This document shows positions 1 to 7,016 of a stretch of DNA of 64,000 nt, one piece after another. The notes beneath the pieces are model-generated. The model was not told the origin of the DNA and did no database searches. It worked only from the letters and a program-made list of their open reading frames with translations. Every line of letters starts with the position of its first letter. Position 1 is the stretch's first letter. The position numbers were made by a program, and so were the translations under genes. Source of the DNA: Akkermansia sp. N21116 (lineage in GTDB: Bacteria; Verrucomicrobiota; Verrucomicrobiia; Verrucomicrobiales; Akkermansiaceae); contig NZ_CP139035.1 in the NCBI RefSeq assembly GCF_029854705.2, positions 1,178,001 to 1,242,000 of the forward strand, written 5' to 3'.

Positions 1-1
1 G

Positions 2-154
2 GAGTTCATCATCCGTACGAAGGAAGAAGAATTCCTGCTTCGTCCCGACTGCTGGCTGATTACCTATGCCGGACGGCAGGCGCTCAAGCAATGGGTGGCC
101 GCTATCGTTCCGACTCGTCGATCATCCCGGACAAGAGCTCACGCATCAGCATAG
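2..154 (+). CDS. 3' end of an unknown gene (partial)
   Basis: An open frame enters from the left edge and stops with TAG at 152-154, giving the last 50 residues of a protein. The tail is rich in charged and Arg residues (LRPDCWLITYAGRQALKQW, then a Ser/Arg-rich end). I do not recognise the family. The next gene begins 2 nt after the stop, so it is probably the upstream member of the packed small-gene operon that follows. No function can be proposed from this fragment. Confidence 0.5.
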   Translation, partial: EFIIRTKEEEFLLRPDCWLITYAGRQALKQWVAAIVPTRRSSRTRAHASA

Positions 155-156
155 CC

Positions 157-315
157 ATGAACATGAAAGACCTCCTCATTGCTCTGGTGACGCTCGTACT
201 GCTGTGTCTGCTGGGGCCAGTCGTAGTCGGCATCCTGTCGGCCATGGTGGCGGTGGCTCCCTACCTGCTTGCCGTGCTGTTGATCCTGGGCGTTATCGCC
301 TTCTTCCGCAAGTAA
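157..315 (+). CDS. small two-helix membrane protein
   Basis: This 52-residue protein starts at an ATG (MNMKDLLIAL) 2 nt after the preceding stop. Residues about 5-48 are almost entirely hydrophobic with a Gly/Pro break near residue 21, so it should cross the inner membrane twice, ending in a short basic tail (FFRK). A longer frame opens at 91 but overlaps the upstream gene, so the later ATG is preferred. The family is not recognised. Its setting in a string of short, nearly overlapping genes at the end of an integrated element suggests a mobile-element accessory gene. Confidence 0.55.
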   Translation: MNMKDLLIALVTLVLLCLLGPVVVGILSAMVAVAPYLLAVLLILGVIAFFRK

Positions 316-338
316 CCCCGACAGGAAAGGAACGAGAC

Positions 339-821
339 ATGAAGACGATGCCCATCATCGCGCAACTGCGTTCCACGAGCGGATACGATACGGACGCCCC
401 GTATGTGTATCTGGAATTGGACACAGAACTGTTGGACCGGATCGAAAAGGCGGTGTCGCTTTACGGCAGGCATCAGCATGATCCCTCACTGAGATTAAGC
501 AAATTGACGATTCACGGGCCGTCCATGACGGCTCTGGTGAACCTCCCGGAATTGACGGAAGAACAGCAGAAGTCTCTGGACGAAGACGAAAGCATCCTGC
601 TGGATTCGCCGATTCCGGAGACGGAACTGGATGTCCTGGAAAGCTGTATCCGGCTCTGTGGTGAAAGCATCGACATCCTTGATGCACGGTGCCTGTATGC
701 CATAGCCTGTAATAAACATACAAGGGACATGTATGAAGCCAATATCGGAGCCGTACTGAGACATCTGCTCGAGTCCCGCCATCATCCCGGAAAGGAGGAG
801 TTGCCTGATGCTGACGATTGA
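339..821 (+). CDS. hypothetical protein of a mobile element
   Basis: The predicted product has 160 residues and begins MKTMPIIAQL. An ATG at 339 lies just after a purine-rich ribosome-binding sequence (AGGAAAGGAA, about 321-331), which decides this start against an in-frame start 273 nt upstream that would overlap two genes. The protein is acidic and appears soluble, with no signal peptide or membrane segment. The family is not recognised. Its 3' end overlaps the next gene by 14 nt, and a strong AGGAGG-like site for that gene lies inside it, so the two are probably translationally coupled. Confidence 0.65.
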   Translation: MKTMPIIAQLRSTSGYDTDAPYVYLELDTELLDRIEKAVSLYGRHQHDPSLRLSKLTIHGPSMTALVNLPELTEEQQKSLDEDESILLDSPIPETELDVLESCIRLCGESIDILDARCLYAIACNKHTRDMYEANIGAVLRHLLESRHHPGKEELPDADD

Positions 822-939
822 GAAGTACAAGGGCACCCGCTTCTGGGCTGTCTTCCGCGACGGAGAACTGTTAGCCGTGACCGTGTACAAACGGGGAGCC
901 GAGGCGATCGTCAGGACGCTGGAAGCCAGGGACGGATAA
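808..939 (+). CDS. 43-residue mobile-element protein
   Basis: This short frame encodes 43 residues (MLTIEKYKGTRFWAVF, then GELLAVTVYKRGAEAIV). It overlaps the end of the preceding gene in another frame and is preceded by an AAAGGAGGAG site at 791-800, one of the clearest Shine-Dalgarno sequences in the window, which is the main reason to call it. The composition, alternating beta-type residues and then a short amphipathic helix, suggests a compact folded domain. I have an uncertain recollection of similar small proteins in proteobacterial conjugative elements, but no function. Confidence 0.6.
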   Translation: MLTIEKYKGTRFWAVFRDGELLAVTVYKRGAEAIVRTLEARDG

Positions 940-949
940 GGCCGCCATT

Positions 950-987
950 CAGCAGCTCTTCTTCATGATGAAGTCGGGCTGTTTTTT
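950..987 (+). terminator. possible terminator after the small-gene operon
   Basis: A CTTCAT/ATGAAG stem (961-966 with 968-973) sits inside a weaker CAGC/GCTG outer stem and is followed by six T residues at 982-987. The stem is imperfect, so this is a tentative intrinsic terminator for the genes ending at 939. Confidence 0.4.
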
Positions 988-1071
988 AGCTGTCAGTCAT
1001 GAAAAATCCTTTGTGTTCAAGCTGAATATCAATGTGTTGCTTTTTGTAGGCGTGGAATTTAAAATTCCTTC

Positions 1072-1995
1072 ATGAAACGCGCAATCATCGAAAGAATCGC
1101 CCCACTGGTTCCTCATCCCGATACATGGCTTCTCCCGGATAGTGATGATCCCGTTCTCCGGGTCATCCCTTCGGAGATGGCGAACAAAATCAGGAGGATT
1201 CAGACCTTGCTGAAACGTCCCGATGCCGGCTGGATCATCGCCAGGTCATATGCCCGGGAAGAACTCATGCCTCCTGCCTGGTTCAAGGAACAGACAATAC
1301 GCAGAACAATCAAACTCCTCATGGGTAAAGAAAACAATGCCGTCCTGATGGAAGCCATCGCTCTTTCAGGCGAGATGGCAGCAGGGGCACGCAATCTTAT
1401 TCACGCCCTCCTCCTGAATGACGGATGCGATTACGATGAAATCAGTCGCATCAGCGGCATCTCCCAGGAGATTGTTCGTGCTCACGAAGAACTCTTCTTC
1501 AATGTCAGGGATCGCCGGGATGAACAAACCTACCTCTCCGGCATTGTCTACCCCAATGGAAGGATCGACGAACTGCGTCCCGATTATTTCGACGCGGCGG
1601 GCAGCAGGGAATTGCTTCTCCGGACTGGATTCAACAGCACCGTCAGGCAGACGGCCTTCCTTGCCGGGCTGCAAATGACCAGCCCCTATGCCCAGGGAAA
1701 CAATACCGAGAAAACGGACAGGATCTGCCGGGACATGCTGGAACGGGCTGCCATGGCAACCGGAATGGGCATAGCTAACAGCTCCCGGCATCCCCTGGGT
1801 CCTGTCATCAGACAGGTCGCCGTCAATGCAGCGCATCAGGTCAAGCCCGATGGATTTGGTCAACTGATCAGCCTCGGGGATACGATGAAGCAGGAGCTGG
1901 AACAACTTGCCCGGAACAAAGCGGAAGCCCTGAACCGCAACATGAACGACATCCCCCGGGAACCGGTTCCCCTCACCTCCAACCACGAACAATAA
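1072..1995 (+). CDS. hypothetical protein with a helix-turn-helix-like segment
   Basis: The product has 307 residues and no signal peptide or membrane segment. Residues about 122-140 (YDEISRISGISQEIVRAHE) read like a helix-turn-helix of the sigma region 4 or recombinase type. The C-terminal third is basic and Asn/Gln-rich. The stop TAA overlaps the ATG of the downstream AbiEi-like gene by one base, so the two are translationally coupled. The ATG sits just after a GGAATTT/AAATTCC palindrome that could partly mask it. It may be a regulator or plasmid-type DNA-binding protein; the family is not recognised. Confidence 0.6.
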   Translation: MKRAIIERIAPLVPHPDTWLLPDSDDPVLRVIPSEMANKIRRIQTLLKRPDAGWIIARSYAREELMPPAWFKEQTIRRTIKLLMGKENNAVLMEAIALSGEMAAGARNLIHALLLNDGCDYDEISRISGISQEIVRAHEELFFNVRDRRDEQTYLSGIVYPNGRIDELRPDYFDAAGSRELLLRTGFNSTVRQTAFLAGLQMTSPYAQGNNTEKTDRICRDMLERAAMATGMGIANSSRHPLGPVIRQVAVNAAHQVKPDGFGQLISLGDTMKQELEQLARNKAEALNRNMNDIPREPVPLTSNHEQ

Positions 1996-2771
1996 TGAAG
2001 ATGACGAAAATGCAGAAAATGAACCAGCTACCTGTCCATGCCGTGATGACGACGAAGGAACTCAGGCAGCGAGGCTTTACCAACCAGGATCTGACCCGTG
2101 CCGGGAAAGAAGGTGTTCTTGTCCATTACGGGTACGGAGTTTGGGCTCGTCACGTTCCTCTCTGTCTGTATGAAGCGCTGAAAACATTCCAGAAAGAATC
2201 GCAGAGTTGCCACATAGGTGGACGAACCATTCTGCACCTTCTGCTCGGGGCGCCTAAACCGGAACGAATACAATTGTTTGATCACCGGGAAGCAGGAAAG
2301 TATCCGAATGCTTTTAATTATTCGGGGCGGATTCAGACAGTTCCATGCAGAATATTCAACGACGAATACTTTTTTGATGAATGCTGCGGTATCATCGAAC
2401 GTGACGGACTGTACTGGTCTACTCCTGCCCGGGCATTGCTTGAGAGCATTGACATGATCGGGAATCTTGATGATTGCCGTATTATCATCCGGGCCATGGA
2501 GCAACTGGAAGAAATGGACATGGATGATCTGGGGCGGGTCCTGGAATGCTGCCAGAGGGAAAAGGTCAAGCGCTGGTTCTTCTACCTTGCCTCCAAGGTG
2601 TCGCAGGATTGGGCATGGGCTTGTACCCGGGACTCGGTTGTCCGGAAAGCCCTGTCGAACAGCATATATTCTCTGCAAACACCGGGAACGTACGTTTCTG
2701 ATTTCAGGATCACGGTACCGGAAGAGCTGGAACGAGAATTCCCCCGTTATATGCCTTTCGGACTTTCCTGA
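1995..2771 (+). CDS. AbiEi-type antitoxin / transcriptional regulator, no toxin partner seen
   Basis: This 258-residue protein matches the layout of the AbiEi_3 antitoxins of type IV toxin-antitoxin systems. An N-terminal winged-helix region (residues about 10-50: LPVHAVMTTKELRQRGFT, then GVWAR) is followed by the typical block with HIGGRTILHLLLG and IQLFDH, and then the C-terminal antitoxin domain. In known AbiE systems the antitoxin binds its own promoter and counteracts the nucleotidyltransferase toxin AbiEii, usually encoded immediately downstream. Here no AbiEii gene follows; 235 bp of hairpin-rich DNA and a convergent gene come next. It is coupled by a 1-nt overlap to the unknown gene upstream. 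The family call rests on motif memory, not a search. Confidence 0.75.
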   Translation: MKMTKMQKMNQLPVHAVMTTKELRQRGFTNQDLTRAGKEGVLVHYGYGVWARHVPLCLYEALKTFQKESQSCHIGGRTILHLLLGAPKPERIQLFDHREAGKYPNAFNYSGRIQTVPCRIFNDEYFFDECCGIIERDGLYWSTPARALLESIDMIGNLDDCRIIIRAMEQLEEMDMDDLGRVLECCQREKVKRWFFYLASKVSQDWAWACTRDSVVRKALSNSIYSLQTPGTYVSDFRITVPEELEREFPRYMPFGLS

Positions 2772-2800
2772 ATGTAAATGGAAGGTTGGACGGCGTTTTT

Positions 2801-2822
2801 TAAGAAAAATGCCATTCGGGGC
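2801..2822 (+). terminator. AT-rich hairpin after the AbiEi gene
   Basis: A GGCGTTTTTT arm and an AAAAATGCC arm can form a hairpin about 30 nt after the stop of the AbiEi-like gene. It resembles a weak intrinsic terminator. It is one of three hairpins in the 235-bp convergent intergenic region 2772-3006, which otherwise holds no gene. Confidence 0.35.
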
Positions 2823-2876
2823 GCAGCGAGCCGCCTCTCCATCGATTCAACCGGTTTCGCCTTGCTCCTTACGTCC

Positions 2877-2916
2877 ACATAGTTACAGCCTTCGCTTCGC
2901 TCGGCTGTAACTATGT
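2877..2916. repeat. perfect 14-bp inverted repeat
   Basis: The arms ACATAGTTACAGCC (2877-2890) and GGCTGTAACTATGT (2903-2916) are perfect reverse complements with a 12-nt loop. It lies between convergent genes, has no T-tract, and could be a transcription-blocking hairpin, a binding site, or a scar of a small palindromic element. Confidence 0.7.
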
Positions 2917-2963
2917 AACCCGTATCGTAGCATTGAACCATTGAGGCGTATGCTCGCTGCTTG

Positions 2964-2988
2964 CCCCGGAAGGCATAGCCTTCCGGGG
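2964..2988. terminator. GC-rich 11-bp hairpin between convergent genes
   Basis: CCCCGGAAGGC (2964-2974) pairs perfectly with GCCTTCCGGGG (2978-2988) around a 3-nt loop. It sits between the ends of the rightward AbiEi-like gene and the leftward Rep-like gene and probably acts as a bidirectional terminator, although T-tracts are poor on both sides. Confidence 0.55.
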
Positions 2989-3006
2989 GATTAAGAAATT
3001 ATGCGT

Positions 3007-4611
3007 TTAACACGAATGGATTTTGTTGATGTTTGGCAAATATCGAGGAGCAGATGAAGTTCCTTTGCTAATGAAAAATCCTCTTTTTTTCAGTCGTCGT
3101 AACATTTTGGCCATTTCGTGATCGTCGATGAGGGCCATATTCAGACAGACGTGGAATTCCAGTCTGGATATGATACGTTCCACAATGGCTTTATCCTTTT
3201 CCTTGGAGACTTCTGCTCGGAGCCGTTGAAAGAAGGCAACAAGTTCTTCCATCCTCGGAGTTTTGATGTCCGGCATATTTTTGATTAACTTGTCGAAAGT
3301 TTTTTGAGAATAGAAGGCTACTCTCAAGACGAGATCGGCAAGGCCTTCCGGGAGAAAGGTGATAATGCTTTTAGACAATCCCTTAGGCATATCGTTGGTA
3401 AGGCCTTCAGATCTATTGAGTTTTAGCTCGATCCGAATAAACCTATTACTTTTTGAGTAGACCTTGGCTGCGGCATTGGCAACCTGCCGGCCTTTGCTGC
3501 CTTGCCGAAGAACACTCCCGAATGATACGCCATCCTTATCATAGGCAGGTTCCCTTAAATTGCCTTCCTGCTCTTGAGCGTGATTGCGCCTTCGGAATTT
3601 TCGTACGGCTACATTGAAAGAACCCTCCATGGCTCGCGCAGTACGTGGAGCATCATCGACTTTGAGGTGGCGATCTATCTCAGCGTAGGTTAATTGTGCC
3701 CAACCAAAGGCTTGTTGCCATGTTGAAGCAGGAGCTTTGAATAAAGGGAAGTCCGGGACTTCGGCAAGAGCTCGTACAAGATCGGCGTATAGCACGGACA
3801 TCTGGACATGAATCGTGTTTTTCAGGGCCTGAATGATGTCTTCCTGAGAAAGTTTAGGATCACAGAAATTGTCGACCGTAGATTGCTTGACTTTCGGATT
3901 AGGGAAGAACGCCGTTGCTATCTGCTCGTCACTGAGGCTTGGCTGCGTCAGGAATGAATGATTGGCCAAAGCTCTGTTGACATTTATATCCAGAACGAAG
4001 ATTGCTTCGAGGTACGTCCGGGGAGAGAAATAATTGTCGACAGGAATCTCTTTAACCCAATCCAGTTGGATATGCCGACAAGTATGGAGCATCTGAGGCA
4101 GTCTTGTTTTGCTATTAGTAGGCCAGAACCCGGCAAACTGTCCCGGGAGCATGGGGCTAACCAACGGAGAGAAGCTACGGTTCTGCTTGCAACATTGAAT
4201 GTGCATGGAGGTTTTGGCTTTTCGAATCCGTCTGAATTCTGGATTCCTTGGCGGTTCCAGGTCTTCATGAAATCCTTTCGGAGTCGTTTCTCCGTGAAGG
4301 AGACTACGGGTAGGATCGTAGGTCCGACAACCGCTGGCTTTACGTGCAAGGGCTTTCATGTGATCGTAGATGCCTTCGGTATCCTGGATAACCGGGAATC
4401 GAAGGGCGATGACGACTTCTAGCTTGTCGATGGTTATCTGCGGGATGAACGGGATACCAAGGCAACTGCCGAGGTTTTGTGCTCTGCCACAGAGTGCGGC
4501 GGAGATGTCTGTTATTTCTGTTTGGCTCGGAAAAAGGCCATCACGGAAAGACTGATGAGATGATGCGGAATGATTATTCTTCATTGTGTGTTGATGGTTT
4601 ATTTGTTTCAT
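3007..4611 (-). CDS. Rep-like protein of the integrated element (uncertain)
   Basis: The predicted product is a soluble, strongly basic protein of 534 residues. The central part, near residues 375-400 (KVYSKSNRFIRIELKLNR), resembles the basic beta-strand block of filamentous-phage or small-plasmid replication initiators, and the N-terminal segment IDKLEVVIALRF is compatible with that. I see no unambiguous catalytic Tyr or HUH motif, so the call is weak. Its ATG overlaps the stop of the excisionase-like gene by 4 nt, and the integrase lies just upstream, as in integrated satellite elements and small integrative plasmids. Base composition is similar to the other element genes. Confidence 0.4.
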   Translation of the reverse strand: MKQINHQHTMKNNHSASSHQSFRDGLFPSQTEITDISAALCGRAQNLGSCLGIPFIPQITIDKLEVVIALRFPVIQDTEGIYDHMKALARKASGCRTYDPTRSLLHGETTPKGFHEDLEPPRNPEFRRIRKAKTSMHIQCCKQNRSFSPLVSPMLPGQFAGFWPTNSKTRLPQMLHTCRHIQLDWVKEIPVDNYFSPRTYLEAIFVLDINVNRALANHSFLTQPSLSDEQIATAFFPNPKVKQSTVDNFCDPKLSQEDIIQALKNTIHVQMSVLYADLVRALAEVPDFPLFKAPASTWQQAFGWAQLTYAEIDRHLKVDDAPRTARAMEGSFNVAVRKFRRRNHAQEQEGNLREPAYDKDGVSFGSVLRQGSKGRQVANAAAKVYSKSNRFIRIELKLNRSEGLTNDMPKGLSKSIITFLPEGLADLVLRVAFYSQKTFDKLIKNMPDIKTPRMEELVAFFQRLRAEVSKEKDKAIVERIISRLEFHVCLNMALIDDHEMAKMLRRLKKRGFFISKGTSSAPRYLPNINKIHSC

Positions 4612-4847
4612 TTGTCTGTGATACGGAAATGACGATCCAGAGCTGTTCTTACTTCTTCAGGATCAAAGAAAATCCGTCTGCCAATCTTGTAGAATGGAAT
4701 CAGACGTCTTGCCTTCCATTCCAGGAAGGTTCGCTTGTGCGGACGCGACTGCGTCGGAAACACAATGCGGATGCATTCTTCAGCCCCGACCAGAACTCTG
4801 GAAGGGGGAATGCTTTTTTCGTGGGAATGGCTCTCATTGGTAACCAT
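4608..4847 (-). CDS. excisionase-like MerR-type DNA-binding protein
   Basis: This is a 79-residue protein starting MVTNESHSHE; a GTG start 18 nt upstream is possible. The core (KRTFLEWKARRLIPFYKIGR, then IFFDPEEVRTALD) is the standard winged-helix pattern of excisionases and the helix-turn-helix 17 family: a short recognition helix, the phrase IPFYKIGRRI, and a final helix starting at the DPEEV segment. Such proteins bend att DNA and direct integrase toward excision. It lies between the integrase and the Rep-like gene, overlapping the latter by 4 nt, which fits a recombination directionality factor. Confidence 0.75.
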   Translation of the reverse strand: MVTNESHSHEKSIPPSRVLVGAEECIRIVFPTQSRPHKRTFLEWKARRLIPFYKIGRRIFFDPEEVRTALDRHFRITDK

Positions 4848-4911
4848 GTCCCCTAATTTCCGCACAAGCGTGCGTTTGACAAAAATAATTTAAAAATAGT
4901 TTTTCCGTTAT

Positions 4912-6414
4912 TTAATGTGTTGGGGCAATGCTCCAAATATCCATACCATCTGTTTCCGTTAACTGATTCAAATAGTGGCGTTTAACAATAGCTTCCGTGT
5001 TGCCTCCGACGATAGCGGCCGAGCCCACGGAATGGAACGCACTGACCCACGCGCTGAAGAAAGTATGCCGAAGCTGATCGTGGGAAAGGGAAAAATGTCT
5101 CCTGATATGCTTGATAAGACGATCATGATTGGACGGAAGAATCGGCCCGGTGTATCGCTCAAGCCATCTCCTGAGATTAGGCTGGATTTTGACTTGTCGA
5201 TACGTGTGTGTCTTGGCAACTTCGGGCGGGATGTGAATGATGCCATTCTTCAGGTCGATCAATTCCTCTGCTCGCTGGGCAAGTTTATGCAGTTCTCCGC
5301 TTGGCCCCGTACGCAGACCGGCGAACAGAGCTAATGCGAAGTAGCGACAAAGCTTCCCATTATCGTAGTTCTCAACATAAGCCATCAGTTCCCGGCATTG
5401 TTGAGGAAGAAGAATAGCTGGACGTCCTCTAGTCACTGTTTTTTTCGAAATCGGTGTAACAGGATTCGTTGAGCACCAGCCTTCTCGTACTGACAATTCG
5501 AAGAAAGAATGCAAATCCGCTCGGTAGTTATTGAATGTCTTAGGGGATGCCTTTGTTCCTGACTTACTTCGGACAGAGTTTAAAAAATCTATAACGTGTT
5601 CTGTTTTAATATAATGAACATGAATATCCTTCATATTAGGTAGTTGGGCTCGGCATTCATGAATCCAGTCTTCAAGATCGATCCTTCTCTTGGAAATAAG
5701 GTTTTCATATTGTTCCATCAAAACTGCTTGAAGCTGGCGATCTGCGATACTCGTTAGGTGGTGGATACTGCCATGTGGAGACAATTGAGCCGCGAGAGAC
5801 AGGAAATGTTGGGCTTTTTCTTCAGGCAGAGTTTTACAGGCAAGACGGATCACTGCTTGAAGAGATGGCGCGTTCTCGTCCTTAAGCTGGTAACGAACTT
5901 GCTCCATCTGCCTCTTGATTGCGACCTCTTGTGAAGATAAGTAGATCCATTCACAAAACAACGATAAGGTCGACTTGAGTTGCATGAGTGATCTGGCGCG
6001 AATTGCCTCGGATTCTTTTTTTCTTTCAAGAAATTTCCTAATGGCATCATCGAGAAGAATACCTCCTTCAAGTAAAATGGGAGAGTATTGCTCAAGGAAA
6101 AAATTGACAGCTTCCGTAAGTGTAAAATTGGGTTGAAGACGTTGAATACATGCCTGAGCTTCCTGAAGTTGTTCGTCCGTTAATGGTGTAAATACTGTAC
6201 GAATTGGGACGGACTCATTGATGAGTTCAACCTGTTTTCTAGCCTTGAACGTTTCGGCATCTTTACGGTTTGCGAATGTTTTGACTTGTGGTTTCCCATT
6301 AAGAGACCATCCTTTGACCCGGAACATAAGACTCTTCTTGCCCCGGGTGTTGATAGTGGTTTCCTTGATGTAAAGACCACCGTGCTTGTTCGGGATGAGC
6401 GATTCTCCTTCCAT
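4912..6414 (-). CDS. tyrosine-type site-specific integrase
   Basis: At 500 residues this is a full-length phage or ICE-type tyrosine recombinase. An N-terminal arm-binding region (residues about 15-60, FRVKGWSLNGKPQVKTFANR) is followed by a long insert, a SAM-like core-binding domain (about 275-335), and a catalytic domain with the first Arg in AGLRTGPSGEL, a Lys near EVAKTHTYRQVKI, HDQLRHTF for the H-x-x-R box, and the nucleophile Tyr in VKRHYLNQL near the C-terminus. It would recombine the element's att site with the chromosome. The gene reads away from a tRNA-Met fragment only 90 bp upstream, the usual position for an integrase next to its attachment site. Confidence 0.93.
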   Translation of the reverse strand: MEGESLIPNKHGGLYIKETTINTRGKKSLMFRVKGWSLNGKPQVKTFANRKDAETFKARKQVELINESVPIRTVFTPLTDEQLQEAQACIQRLQPNFTLTEAVNFFLEQYSPILLEGGILLDDAIRKFLERKKESEAIRARSLMQLKSTLSLFCEWIYLSSQEVAIKRQMEQVRYQLKDENAPSLQAVIRLACKTLPEEKAQHFLSLAAQLSPHGSIHHLTSIADRQLQAVLMEQYENLISKRRIDLEDWIHECRAQLPNMKDIHVHYIKTEHVIDFLNSVRSKSGTKASPKTFNNYRADLHSFFELSVREGWCSTNPVTPISKKTVTRGRPAILLPQQCRELMAYVENYDNGKLCRYFALALFAGLRTGPSGELHKLAQRAEELIDLKNGIIHIPPEVAKTHTYRQVKIQPNLRRWLERYTGPILPSNHDRLIKHIRRHFSLSHDQLRHTFFSAWVSAFHSVGSAAIVGGNTEAIVKRHYLNQLTETDGMDIWSIAPTH

Positions 6415-6502
6415 GAAGGTATAGTAACAAACGCTTCAGAAAAAGTAAGTCAAAACGTAAGTCGTTTATAAAAATTCTATGAAATTCAATAAATACTTCA
6501 AT

Positions 6503-6547
6503 CTCATAACCTGAAGGTCACAGGTTCAAATCCTGTTCCCGTAACCA
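6503..6547 (+). other. tRNA-Met 3' fragment: one end (att site) of the integrated element
   Basis: The segment begins in an anticodon loop (CTCATAA, anticodon CAT) and runs through a complete T-arm (ACAGG-TTCAAAT-CCTGT) to an acceptor 3' strand TCCCGTA plus ACCA. No matching D-arm or 5' acceptor strand (expected TACGGGA) precedes it, so this is a 3' fragment, not a gene. Such fragments arise when an element integrates in the 3' half of a tRNA gene and carries its own copy to restore the tRNA. Because the tRNA's terminator lies directly to the right, the intact gene should be at the other end of the element, left of this window. Confidence 0.85.
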
Positions 6548-6551
6548 TTTG

Positions 6552-6586
6552 AAAAACCCTGCAAGCTTTCGGCTTGCAGGGTTTTT
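6552..6586 (+). terminator. intrinsic terminator of the original tRNA-Met gene
   Basis: A 15-bp stem (6552-6566 with 6572-6586) around a 5-nt loop, with A-rich and T-rich ends, starts 5 nt after the CCA of the tRNA fragment. It works as an intrinsic terminator in either direction and probably belonged to the tRNA gene before the element integrated. Confidence 0.9.
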
Positions 6587-7016
6587 CGTGTCTAAGGCAG
6601 CTTGATCCAACGTCAAAATGGGGGGAAACCGTTGTTTTTGAGGATATACCTCGGAGACGATAGTTGACCAAATTCCTGCATCCGTAGGTTTTTTGCTGAA
6701 TCTTCTTTTCCTTAATTGTTCTTGAGTTACTCTTCTTATTGCATGTCATAGACTAATGGATATAGCGATCCATCACGGAGGCCTGATTCGAACGATATAT
6801 CCAGGAACGAAAAGGAGGGAAACATCCAGCTCGTGACAACGAGAAACTCCTCTAGTATGTCCGTGAGAATCTATCCCAAGAGCTTCATTGTCCTGCCGTT
6901 TTTTTGCACGGAAATTCTAAGACGGATCACATAATCCTGAAGGATGACGGATTGTTGTCAATAACCAATCTTAGGGCGGCTGGATGCAAGTAACGCATCA
7001 AAGAAGCAATACTGAG
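6587..7016. other. 430-bp stretch with no recognisable gene
   Basis: No frame here has a plausible start, length and composition. The one leftward frame crossing it reads antisense through the tRNA fragment. The DNA may be chromosomal spacer left between the integration site and the acyltransferase gene. Confidence 0.5.

Noticed and set aside
66-338. In-frame extension upstream of the 160-residue protein (339-821)
   Set aside because: It would overlap two other genes in different frames and begins without a ribosome-binding site, whereas the ATG at 339 has one.
6504-6749. Leftward frame of 81 codons across the tRNA-Met fragment
   Set aside because: It reads antisense through the tRNA (ending with VTGTGFEPVTFRL, the usual tRNA-antisense false protein) and has no family similarity.
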